Shown here: positions 11,870 through 22,200 of the stretch, one piece after another
Numbering within the stretch: the stretch's first letter is position 1
How the letters are laid out: each line of letters starts with the position of its first letter
Source of the DNA: Citrus sinensis
Lineage: Eukaryota > Streptophyta > Magnoliopsida > Sapindales > Rutaceae
Direction of reading: 5' to 3'
Length of the DNA stretch: 64,000 bases
NCBI RefSeq assembly: GCF_022201045.2
Contig: NC_068564.1
Location: 29,169,001 to 29,233,000 of the forward strand
Program-made: the position numbers and the translations under genes
The notes under the pieces: generated by a model
Seen by the model: only the letters and a program-made list of their open reading frames with translations
The model's database searches: none
What the model was told of the DNA's origin: nothing

Positions 11870-12650
11870 AAATTTGCGGAAAGTTGGGAAAGCTTTAAAA
11901 CCATGCGTGTAGTGATTTGGGTGCAGTAAAACCAGATGAGCAACCCAAAGCACTGCCCAAGATCACAAACCAGACCAACAAGATGCTAAAACCCCAAAGA
12001 AACAAGCTTTAAGTTTTAATAAAACCTTCAACGAAAATGGCTTCAATCAGAACACACCCAGAACAAGAATTAGAAACAAATCACACGCAAAAGAAAGAGA
12101 AGGATTTACGTGGTTCGATTGTGCAAAGAAGCACAATCTACATCCACGGGAGAAGCCAACAAAGCTAGATTTATTGATGATTCAAGTAACCCTTTACAGA
12201 CCAATACAAGAGCTAACTACTAGGATCAAGACGAAGCTTTCTCTCTATCTTAACTCTCTCTATTACGCTCTCAAATCATATATTTGAAACTGCTTCTTTA
12301 ACCAGCTTATATAGCAGCTGATAAAGAACCCAGAAAGCACAGATTTTCGCCACCTGGACTAACAGCTTCTAACTAATTTGATTCTCCACCCCACGTGCAC
12401 TTCACATGTTTCACTTAAACCTTTGGCCAAAACGTCTTCAGCCTCTGCCATTTTGAACTTAAGTGTATCACATGCTAAGCTCGTGACTGCCTGAGTATAT
12501 AGAGAATGTTGTGAACGTCGTCGTTTAATATACTCAAGTTTTGGATTCACCATTTTAGTCCACAATGCGATTTTAAAGCTTAATTTCTTAATGCTTTAAA
12601 ACCCCATAGTTTTAAAAGTTTCCCAGACTTTTTTGCACTTTAAAATTCTG
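11870..12650 (-). repeat. Probable Copia-type LTR remnant, minus orientation
   Basis: On the minus strand, 12,140-12,100 reads CCGTGGATGTAG followed by an ACCACGTAAATCCTTCTC-type block, a combination that recurs in plant Copia LTRs just before their 3' end. A TATATAAG lies on the minus strand at 12,313-12,306, at a sensible distance upstream. Neither LTR boundary nor a target duplication could be fixed. Confidence 0.35.
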
Positions 12651-14090
12651 GACTAGAAAACTGCTAATATAGAGAAAGTTTCTTTTATAAGCTTAGATTG
12701 TTGTCTTTTTATTTCTACATTTTTAAAAAAATTTTAAATGATCATTAATTTATATCTATTTCAAGTATTCTTGATTAATTCAGGTCTTTCGTGGCGATCA
12801 CAAACAATGTATTTTAATGATTGGAATGATGAAAAATGTGTTAAGATTCTAATCGATTAGTAACCATAGCAAGGTACAAAGAGGAATCAGAATAGATAAT
12901 AAGATGGAAAGTGAAAAGGCAAACTACAAGTACTAAATGAAACAGATTAGGATCCAATCTTAGTCTCTCTTAGTGTTCTAAATTTAGTCAAAAACATCGG
13001 TTTGATGGTCAACATCAAAATTTAAGACTTAATCTTGACCACTCATTTTATTAGGAAAAGCTATGAGAGAAAAAAGACTAGGAGAATATCCTTGTCCATA
13101 TGAAAAATAGCTCTTGGCATGTTGAGGACAGCCTTAGGCAAAGGAAAAGACCAAAATGATAAAGAATGTGCTAAACTTGTTCTTAAAGCCAGTTTTAATG
13201 ACTACAAGATTACTCACATATTAGGTTTAAGATCTCTAAGCCCTTCGTAGTTGAAGCAGATCATTATAGGTTAATACAATAAAAAGACTATTATAAAAGT
13301 AATGGTAAATGTTGATGCCAAAATCTGGTCGTGTTGGTATATAGGCTACTAACTAGATCCCAATGCTAGCATTTAAAGTTGTTTGTGTGGAGAGACGGTT
13401 TTTTCCTTGATTTAAGAACCGGAGTAGAATTCAACGACTAGGGATCCAATAAGTTTGAGTAGAAATTGGCCACCATAATTCTTCCCTAGCGAACACTTGC
13501 AATCAGAAAAAAGGTCAGGGGTGCTGGAAGTTTTTCCGACATTACCTTCCAAGGCACAAGTCATTATGATGAATTTTCATAGGACAATCAGATATATGAA
13601 TATTTGTGTAAAAAGAATCAATCAAAGTGAACCAAAAGGAGAAAAGTTAGAAGAAACTCTCCCTTAAATAAGAATGGATGATGATAAAAAAAATCTAAAG
13701 AACAAAGAGAATAAAAGATAAATCTTCAAATTTCCTAAGATTGGATAGGGGTCCAAAGCATTCAAAATTCTGGAACCTTATCCTTTTGGCCTTAGGGAAT
13801 TTTATAAGAGTTCAAAATTTCTCTGCCTTGGATCTCAGTAAAGTTGGTTTTTGGATAGTGCTCCTCCCTCATCTCCTTTAAATTATATGATTATGAGTTT
13901 TTCGGATAGGAGTCCACATTCTTTACTCTCTAGGATCATGGAATTGTGGGTTTTGTGGATAAAACTCAATCCATGGATTTTCAGATGAGGTGCAAAAGTT
14001 ATTTTGATTGGGTTTGTCCCTCGTTTCAATCGCCTCCTTGCCTACTCCTGCTCGACAATTTTCCTTCAGGTCGTTTTAAGTGGTGAGGTG
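12651..14090. other. Unassigned intergenic DNA
   Basis: No open frame or domain I recognise on either strand. Imperfect repeats of a GGATAGGAGTCCA-like phrase occur near 13,745 and 13,905, which suggests old decayed mobile DNA. Confidence 0.4.
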
Positions 14091-14127
14091 AGCAGAATCA
14101 AGCTTAGAAGGAAAGCTTGATTCTGCT
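14091..14127. repeat. Perfect 15-bp inverted repeat with 7-base loop
   Basis: AGCAGAATCAAGCTT at 14,091-14,105 is repeated in reverse complement at 14,113-14,127, separated by AGAAGGA. It lies about 20 bp before an orphan subtilase fragment. Confidence 0.85.
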
Positions 14128-14148
14128 TGCCCTATTTTATCACTCAAA

Positions 14149-14272
14149 CAGAAGACATTTAAGTCACCTTTAATGTTGAGGGTAATGATAAGCCTAAGGG
14201 CTATGTTTTTGGAGAGCTAATTTGCTCAAATGTTTCTCACAATGTAAAAAGTCCTATTGTAGTGAAGCCACA
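14149..14272 (+). pseudogene. Orphan 3' end of a subtilase last exon
   Basis: It begins with a one-base-shifted version of EKTFKVTF and ends GYVFGELICSN, VKSPIVVKPQ and a TAA stop. This corresponds to the C-terminal fibronectin-III-like end of the neighbouring subtilases ([10 protein letters not shown] ... SPIALKQ). Nothing upstream of 14,149 belongs to a subtilase, so all other exons are lost. It is evidence of at least a fourth array member. Confidence 0.8.
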
Positions 14273-14547
14273 ATAAGCTGGCTTCTTCCTTGTAATGACA
14301 TTTTATGCTGGTGCATACCTAAAGAGAAGAAGATATCAAACTGATTCTTGAATTTCTGAAATTCTTCTCTTTTAATAAGTATGACGAAGATTATAAATAA
14401 AGTGAAAGAATCCATATAATTAAACCAAATCGAATAATGAGGGCATGACATTGAACTGTTGTACATAGCCATTTATTATGCAGAATATCATGTTTTGGTT
14501 AACATGTACGGGTCCATAATCCACACACATCATATATTTATTTGTGT

Positions 14548-15219
14548 TGATGCGAGATTCTGGTTACGTCTTCCAACGACCAGGATGTCTGCTCGATCAA
14601 CCTCACCTCGATCAGGATCTCTCCTCGTACGCTTTCTTCTCTAAGTATCCCTACATCCACAGAAACAAGTCAGAGCACGCCGGTTGTTTTCCCAGCGTAA
14701 ACCCTCCGACACTCAAGTCAGATATGAAGGCTCTGGGAACGCTTGCCACAAATCTTATGGCTTTTAGGTCGTTTTCTCTCTTTTAGAATTTCTTTTCTCT
14801 CTGTTATAGTCTCAACAATGCTAACCCTTTTACCTTCGTTACAGGCCACTTCTGAACTCAGGCCTTTCCTCCCTTTGCGCTCGCCATCTTCCCACTTCTC
14901 GAAAGTGGATGCTCCATTGCCGTAGTCGTGGGTGGTTGCGTGGCCCTCGCGCCTTGATTCTAGGACTGGAGAGCATGTCTCGCCAACTGTTATTGACCGG
15001 GTCTCCTCGACCCAACCGTTAGTAGGAATATAGCAGGAATGGCTTTATGCTCCCAACAGGAGACTGACCTCGTGGATGTCGTACTCATAGACGAGCATGA
15101 TACTCTTGCTCCTGCTCCCCCGGCTACCAGACTCTTGCAAGATATACCTATTCGAGGAACCCTGCTACCAGGTGCCTGCTCATCACTGCTGGTCGTCGTC
15201 GAAACATATCCCCCAAACA
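14548..15219 (-). repeat. 3' LTR of the Tat/Gypsy element
   Basis: Starts TGATGCGAG and ends CCCCAAACA on the + strand, so it reads TGTTTGGGG...CTCGCATCA on the element's own strand, with proper TG...CA ends. It lacks a 12-bp stretch found in the other LTR near 24,463. Confidence 0.92.
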
Positions 15220-15237
15220 CCAGTCCCCCAGTTTCTT
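15220..15237 (-). other. Polypurine tract of the Gypsy element
   Basis: On the minus strand the 3' LTR is preceded by AAGAAACTGGGGGACTGG, a purine-rich run suitable as the plus-strand primer. Confidence 0.6.
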
Positions 15238-15552
15238 GTGTTGGGTAGCGTAGTGAGCCAACAGTAGAAACTCGACAGTTCTTACTCGCGCGGGATAGGA
15301 AAAGGCTGCCAAGAGTCGTGTCACATTTAATTACGGACGAGGTGATGTGGCGGAGATCCACCCCTCCATTTGAATTTCAAACCGACGGTTATGAGACCCT
15401 CGAGATTCGGTGCTGTTAAATGCTGGCTATCCAATAGTACTTCAAGTATTACTTCTTTCTCCTCGGTCTTGGATAGTTTGTAAATAACTTCTTTTTTCTT
15501 TGCTTTGCTTGGGGTAGTAGTTGGTGGTGGTATTTTGGTTATTACCTAGGGA

Positions 15553-16424
15553 ATGTCGAAGGGTAAAGAGAAAGTCGTTGAGATTGATGACGACGAACTA
15601 GGTTTCTTGCCTAGTCTGCTCGTTGATTCTGCTTTTAACCCCGGGATCCCCTTAGAACCCACTAGGTCTAGCGTCGGGACTAGTGCTAGGATGATGTCCC
15701 CTCAAACAACCTCCACGAGCGGAAGTAGTGGTGAAGAGGGACCTTCTAGCTCGGAAGACACCCTAAGTGAGGATCAAGGACGTGATTCTGGTGAGCGATC
15801 TTCACCAGGAACACCGCGACCAGAAGGGCGTAGTACAGTAGGAGGTAGAGCCTTGTCGCGGGATTATGCTATTGATTACATGACTTGCACGACCACATTC
15901 AACGAGCTGGATGACCTCCGGCTCAGGTATAGCATTCCTGGTGAAATTCCTCTCAAGATCCCAGGAAAGAATGATACACCTAGTCGGCCTCCTAGGGGAT
16001 ATGTTACCCTGTTTCTGGAAAGCTTTAAGTTTGGGCTGAGGTGTCTCTTGCAACCCTACTTTGCCCGGATACTTAACGGGCTGAATTTGGCACCTGGTCA
16101 GCTGAACCCCAATGGGTGGAGAGTGCTCTCTGGTCTGTTCATATTGTGGGACAGATGTTGCCAAAGCGAGCCCACGGTTGATGAGGTGAAGCACCTATAC
16201 CAGCTAAAGAGCAGCCCTAAAGATGTCGGCTGATACTACTTCCAATCTAGTACCAAGAGCAGGAAACCCATAACTGATCTTCCCACTGGTGGTGGTGGGA
16301 CTTGGAAGAGGAAATTCTTTTTTGCTGGGGGTCCTTGGGGTCAAGTTGCACAAATTGACAGGAACGATTATCGCGTCTCACCCCGTTTCGTGGTCCCAGG
16401 TTGCCTGCTCGCTTTAGATACCTC
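15553..16424 (+). pseudogene. Opposite-strand extra ORF of the Tat element, N-terminal part
   Basis: The open frame starts MSKGKEKVVEIDDDELGF, has a Ser/Thr/Pro-rich acidic region (about residues 35-95), then a folded domain with LRLRYSIPGEIPL, GLRCLLQPYFARILNGL and APGQLNPNGWRVL. That pattern resembles the Pfam family called putative gypsy type transposon (PF04195), known from extra ORFs of Tat elements. A TGA at 16,231-16,233 stands where a Trp is expected (G-stop-YYFQ), and the frame then continues to about 16,424. It runs opposite to gag-pol. Function is unknown. Confidence 0.7.
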
Positions 16425-16494
16425 GTATCCATAATTGTTCTCGCTTTATTGGTTTGTTCTTAACCAAGTGTCTGTTTGCGTTGCAGGTTCTTAG

Positions 16495-17631
16495 GGTGTT
16501 TATTTCCCGCTTCAACCTGACCAGCTCAAACGGGTCGAGGCCGTATTGGTTAATTCCTGCCCGAGTCGAGAGCTGATAACCACCTACAACCTGCTCGAGT
16601 CTCGTTTGGTGCCCCCCGGCCATAAGATGGAGGACGCAGTGATTGGAGCTCTGACCAGGAAACGTTCTCGGCCTCCAACAACCAAGCGGGACCAGAACAA
16701 AGATGCTCCTACTATGAAGCGAAAGAACATCGTGCAGCAGGTTCCTCCCTTGCAGACTCTTCCTCCTGCTCCTGCCAAGGTCGGAGAAACTAGTGGAGCA
16801 GCCACAGATCCTGCTTCTTCTTCTCCTCCTGTCGGGCCTCGGTCTCGCTTACCTGACAGCCGAGCAGAACACTTGGTCCCCTATCTCAATGAGTTATCTA
16901 AACTTGTGAGCAAGAAGGACCTGCAGGACTTTGACGGCTGCACCTTGGGTGAACTGGTGGGAGCCATGCAGTGTAGCGCTTTCCACCTCAGCTGCATGAC
17001 CACCTATTATAAGGCTAAGGTTAGCCGTTACGACCGGCAGATGAAAGAGGACATTCAGTCAGCGACTACCAGAGCTGACGTTACCGAGAAGAGAGCAGGG
17101 GAGCTGAATGTTGAGAACCTTAAGCTGATTGAGCAAGAATCTCTTGCTTAAGCAAAAGTCATTACCCTGGAGGAGGAGCTGACCAAGGTCAAGGAGGATC
17201 TGCTAAGGCAGAAGGCTATATATGAGGCTCAGCTCGAATCTCTCCATGATTCCCACCGGGCTCAGGTTGAGAACTTGGAGAGGGAGGTCGACAACCAGTA
17301 TGACCAGGGACTTCGGCATTCCTATCGTTGCATCATGGCCGTCCTCGGGAAGCAGCATCCTGATCTGAAGATGGATGACCTTGCAGCTGGTGTTGCTCAA
17401 CATATGGACGAGGAGGCGGCCAAGGAAGATGCCGAAGGGATAGAGCCGATCGTGATTGAGGAGGAAAATTCTCCTCCTCGTGCGGTCCCCGCTGACGTTA
17501 GCGAGGCGAGCACCCCTGCTGCCGTTGCCGAGGCGAGCACCCCCCCGGACGCAACTGGTGATACTCCCCCTGTACCTGAGGAGGTTCAGCCAACCGATGC
17601 TGCTCTGCTTACTGATCTGCCATCTTCTTGA
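16495..17631 (+). pseudogene. Opposite-strand extra ORF of the Tat element, C-terminal coiled-coil part
   Basis: Continues the previous entry after about 60-95 bases that look like an intron (pyrimidine-rich, TTGCGTTGCAG at 16,476-16,486). The frame reads VYFPLQPDQLKRVEAVL, a KRSRPPTTKR-type basic stretch (possible nuclear signal), a Pro-rich linker, and from about 16,860 a region with long charged helices and heptad-like spacing, interrupted by TAA at 17,149-17,151. It ends in an acidic Pro/Ala/Thr-rich tail. Exact splice sites are unresolved because the obvious donor and acceptor pairs do not all keep frame. Confidence 0.6.
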
Positions 17632-17767
17632 TATATTTTTTGTATTGTAATGAACAACGTTTATGAAATTTATCTCATCTGTTAATTATTAACACATTAA
17701 TAAAAATGTTTTTGATTACTTTCTTGTGTTGTAATCATGAGTTATTTTTCGTTTAAGAATCTACTGG

Positions 17768-18310
17768 CCTTCGTCTAGTTGAGCAGGTTCTGGCTTGGCA
17801 TATGGTTTTGCCACATGCCTTAGAAAAATTTTCAATTGTTGGGCTTCTGCTCGCCTTCGCGCGGTCGAGCAGATCCTGGCATGCTTGACTTTTGTCTCGC
17901 CATAAACAGGCTTTGAGACTTGGTGAGCCTTTGCATGCCTTAGAAATTTTTCGACGCTTGGGGATTATGCTCGCCTTCTCATGGTCGAGCAGATCCTGGC
18001 ACGCTTGGCTTCTGTCTCGCCATAAACAGGCTTTGAGACTTGGTGAGCCTTTGCATGCCTTAGAGATTTTTTCGATGCTTGGGGATTCTGCTCGCCTTCG
18101 CGTGGTCGAGCCGATCCTGGCACGCTTGGCTTCTGTCTCGCCATAAACAAGCTTTGAGACTTGGTGAGCCTTTGCATGCCTTAGGAATTTTTTTGTTGCT
18201 TGAGGATTCTGCTTGCCTTCGCGTGGTCGAGCCGATCCTGGCACGCTTGGCTTCTGTCTCGCCATAAACAGGCTTTGAGACTTGGTGAGCCTTTGCGTGC
18301 CTTAGAAAAT
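17768..18310. repeat. Minisatellite, about 120-bp unit, 4-5 copies
   Basis: Units start at 17,849, 17,969, 18,090 and 18,211 (spacing 120, 121, 121), each with GCTCGCCTTC, GATCCTGGCA and TCTCGCCATAAACA. A partial, diverged unit precedes them. It lies between integrase and the extra ORF. Confidence 0.92.
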
Positions 18311-18442
18311 TTTCACAGTTTCAAGTGAATGAGATTCCTCGACGTTCCATTAATTGCAGGATTCAACTTACATGAAATTGTTTGGTCATAAAATAAATAA
18401 CAGCAAATACGAACAGAAAGAACTTGAAAATATTAACGACTC

Positions 18443-19789
18443 TTACTGGAAATATTTCCTGAGATGTGCTGCGTTCCATGGGCGCTTCACCTCGTGGCCA
18501 TCCGTGCGAACCAGCTTGTAAGCTTCTGGTCCAACTAGCTGCTTGACTCTATATGGCCCCTCCCAATTTGGACCGAGCATTCCTTGAGTCGAGTCTTTGG
18601 TGTTCTGGTTCACTCTCCTTAACACCCAATCTCCGACCTTGAACTGCCGTATGTTCACCTTCTGGTTATAATACCGAGCAACCCTCTGCTGGTAAATGAC
18701 TGATCGCTTGGCTGCTTGCTCCCTTTTTTCGGTTAGCAGATCAAGATTCAAACATATCTGTTCGTCGTTCTCCTGCTCATTGGAATGATCTGTCCGGTGC
18801 GTAGTCGTTCCTATCTCAGCTGGCACGACCGCTTCGTGTCCGAAAGCCAAGGCGAATGGTGTCTCCCCAGTTGCTGTTTTGTGGGTTGTTCTGTATGCCC
18901 ATAGCACACCTGACAGCTCATCAACCCATGCACCATTTTTTGCTCCAAGTATGGTTTTCAAAAGCCTCTTGATTGTCTTGTTGGCTGCTTCTACTTGTCC
19001 ATTCGATTGAGGGTGAGCAGGCGAGCAATACTTCAGCTCTATCCCGAGGTTCTGGCAGAAATCCCTGAAGCTGTGATTATCGAACTGCCTGCTATTATCC
19101 GTTACCAGGGCATAAGGGATCCCGTATCGACAAACCAGGTTTCTCCACACAAAGTCTGTTGTTTTCTTCTCTGTGATCCTGCTAAGGGCTTCTAGTTCTA
19201 TCCATTTCGTGAAGTAGTCTATAGAAACAATTGCATGTGTTGCTGCTCCTCGTCCCTTTGGCAGCGGGCCGATCAGATCAATTCCCCATTGAGCAAATGG
19301 CCAAGGGGAGGCTATAGAGGTGAGCTTCTCTGGTGGTTGGTTGAAGAAACTTGCAAAACTCTGGCAGTTTACACAACTCCTGGTCTTCTCCTGTGCATCC
19401 TGGTGCATTGTCAGCCAGAAATATCCCTGCTTTAGAACCTTGTGGGCCAGGGACCTCCCACCAGAATGGTTCCCGCAAATTCCTTCATGTACTTCTCTCA
19501 GTACGTAATCTGCGTCGTCCTCATCCAAACATCGAAGGAAAAGTAGAGTATATCCTCACTGATACAGTACCCCATCAATCATCATGTATCTCGAGGCCTG
19601 GGCTCTAACCTTCCGAGCTCGCAGTTTATCTGGTGGTAACACCCCGTCTCTGAGGTATGAAATTATCGGGTCCATCCACGAGCATTTTTGTTCTATCCGC
19701 AACACCCCTAAATTCCGCTCGATACTTGGGCTGGACTTCACCTCCAGAAGGACCGACTTTGGCATTTTTGGGTCGGCTACTGCTGCCAT
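18443..19789 (-). pseudogene. Gypsy integrase (Tat lineage)
   Basis: The H2C2 zinc-binding region (VHEGICGNHSGG ... CVNCQ) is followed by the integrase core with Asp in GIDLIGPLP, Asp in LVTDNSRQF and Glu in HPQSNGQVEAAN, then a C-terminal GDWVLRRV, GPNWEGPYRV stretch. The last 361 residues (18,443-19,528) are open. A stop at 19,556-19,558 and a one-base frameshift near 19,785 separate it from the RNase H. Family role: insertion of the DNA copy into the genome. The catalytic residues are present, but the reading frame upstream is broken. Confidence 0.88.
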
Positions 19790-20241
19790 CCTGCCAAAAT
19801 GTCTGCTCGACTATTCTGCTCCCTAGGGATTTGTATCACCTCCACTGCTTCAAATTTCCCCATTATCTGCCTGACTATCTTCAGGTTCTGCTCTATCTTC
19901 TCCTCTCTTGGTTGAAATCTTTCACTGACATGATTCGCAACCAGCTGGGAATCAGTTCGAATCTTCACTCTGTCTGCTTTCACGGCCTTAGCCAATTCCA
20001 AACCTGCTATCAAGGCTTCATACTCTGCCTGGTTATTTGTGGCTGTAAATTCCAGCTTTACAGCATAAGAGATCTCCTCCCCCTCCGGGCCTTCCAAGAC
20101 AATCCCTGCTCTTGAACCCTGCTCCCCTGATGACCCATCCACAGACATATGCCATACTTGAGCTTCGTCACTGTCTGTAACTACATCTCGTTGATCTAAA
20201 CATACTTCGGGCTCTGTGAAATCAGCTACGAAATCGGCCAT
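19777..20241 (-). pseudogene. Second, archaeal-type RNase H of the Tat element
   Basis: 154 residues with VWHMSVDGSSGEQGSRAG, TNNQAEYEALIAGL and KIRTDSQLVANHV, the Asp-Glu-Asp layout of type I RNase H with an N-terminal DGSS. This duplicate domain sits between the ordinary RT-linked RNase H and the integrase and is diagnostic for Tat Gypsy elements. Confidence 0.85.
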
Positions 20242-20244
20242 TGC

Positions 20245-22200
20245 CTGAGCCTTTATCGCTGCTCGGGGTTTGTAGTCTATGTCGAACTCGCTCAGCTCTA
20301 TAGCCCACTTGACTAGCTGACCAGAAGTATCTGGCTTGTGCAGAGTGTGACGTAATGGCTAGTTTGTTATTACCGAGATTGGGAATGCTTGAAAATATGG
20401 CCTCAACTTCTCAGCCGCAACCACAAGAGCAAGTGTTCATTTCTCCAACGGTGGGTATCTGGTCTCAGCATCGAGCAGGGCCTTGCTGGTGTAGTATATC
20501 GGATACTGAACTCCTTCTTCCTCTCTCACCAGAACAGAACTGGCGGCCCGATCCGATACCGCCAAATACAGATACAACTTGTCCCCATCCCTCGGTGTGG
20601 ACAACAGTGGAGCTTGCTGCAAGTATTGTTTCAAGTTCTGGAAGGCTTCCTCGCATTCTTGTGTCCATTCTGTTTTCTTTCCCCTCCTTATCACTTGAAA
20701 GAATGGCTGACACTTATCTGTAGCCTTGGATATGAATCTGCTCAATGCCGCCAACCTCCCCGTGAGGCTCTGCATCTCCTTCAGGTTACGAGGAGACCTC
20801 ATCTACACAATCGCCTGGATTTTCTCGGGATTTGCTTCAATCCCCCTATGGCTCACCATGAATCCAAGGAATTTCCCTGACTCGACCCCAAAAGCACACT
20901 TCTCCGGGTTAAGCTTCATCTTATACTTTCTTAAAAGCCCGAATGTCTCCTCGAGGTGTCTGACATGTTCCTTCGGGATTTTGGATTTGGTGATCATGTC
21001 ATCCACGTACACCTCCATGGTTTTCCCAATCAACGGCTTAAAGACTTTGTTCACCAGCCTCTGATAGGTGGCCCCAGCATTTTTGAGACCAAATGGCATT
21101 ACCCTGTAACAGAACAAACCCTGGTTAGTAATGAAAGTCGTGCTCTCCTCATCCTACTCTTACATGGGGATCTGGTTGTATCCCGAGAATGCATCCATGA
21201 AACTAAGCAGACCGTGTCCAGCCGTTGAATCTACTAGCTGATCGATCTTTGGTAAAGGGAAGCTGTCTTTTGGGCACGCCTTATTAAGGTCTGTGAAATC
21301 CACACACATCCTCCACTTGCCATTTGCCTTCTTTACCAACACCACATTCGATATCCATTCAGGGTAATTGACTTCCCGAATAAACCCTGCTCTCAAGAGC
21401 TTCTCCACCTCGCCATTTATAGCCTCATACCTCTCCTGGTTGAAGCACCTCATCTTTTGCCTTACTGCCCGAGCACCTTTCTTTATTACCAGCTTATGAC
21501 ATGCTACCTCAGGGTCAATCCCTGGCATGTCTTCATGTGTCCAAGCAAACACATCTGCATGAGCCTGTAAGCATTTCATCAACTCCTGCTTTTGCTCTCC
21601 CTTAAGTCTCGACCCGATCCTGATCGTCTTTCCCGGATTCTCTGGTCCCAGGCTAACTGTTTCCAGATCCTCTACAGGTTCTTGCCGGCCATTCTTGTTT
21701 TTCGCTCGAGTATCGAGGGATGTTATCTGCATTGCTTCCCTTGCTGCCGAGGAGTAGCAGCTTCTTGCGATCCTCTGGTCTCCTCGTACCACTCCAACTA
21801 CCCCATTCACCCAGTACTTTAAAGCCAGATAATGGTTGGACAGCACCGCTTTGATCATCCTCAGAAATGGCCGGCCTAGGATCATCTGGTAAGGTCCTTC
21901 CTCATCCACTACCACAAAGTCCAGTATCATTGTCCTTTCTGTCGGGGAGCTCCCAATCGTGATAGGCAGCTCGACCACACCCAGAGGGACCAGCTTTCCT
22001 CTTCCAAACCCCTTCAAAGAGGTATTGGTGTAATCCAACTTCAGGTCTGCTATTCCCATCTCCTCCAGGGTTGACTTAAACAACACATCAACTGAACTCC
22101 ATATGTCAACCAGTATCCTGTCAAACTTCTTGCTAGCAACAATGGCCTTGATGACCAAAGCGTCCTCGTGGAGGTATAAGATCCCTTCTTCATCCTCATC
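20245..22200 (-). pseudogene. Gypsy protease, reverse transcriptase and RT-linked RNase H
   Basis: The protease region (about 22,135-21,850) has LVDIWSSVDVLF where the family has a D-G-S type active site, so the glycine is replaced by Trp. RT follows: WRMCVDFTDLNKACPKD, SGYNQIPM, then FCYRVMPFGLKNAGATYQ and catalytic VYVDDM (about 21,008-20,991). RNase H covers YLYLAVSDRAASSVLV and YYTSKALLDAETRYPPLEK. Stops interrupt at 21,160-21,162 (with a second one two codons on), 20,803-20,805, 20,437-20,439 and near 20,360, all in an otherwise unbroken frame. Confidence 0.88.

Noticed and set aside
15802..16194. Minus-strand open frame opposite the extra ORF
   Set aside because: Shadow frame; the plus strand carries the PF04195-like pattern.
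17753..18265. 170-codon minus-strand frame and plus-strand frames over the 120-bp repeats
   Set aside because: Open only because the repeat unit is about a multiple of three long and lacks stops; the repeated peptide has no domain.
19657..20115. Long plus-strand open frames opposite the Gypsy RNase H and RT
   Set aside because: Shadows of the minus-strand coding sequence; no domain of their own, unlike the 15,553-17,631 ORF.
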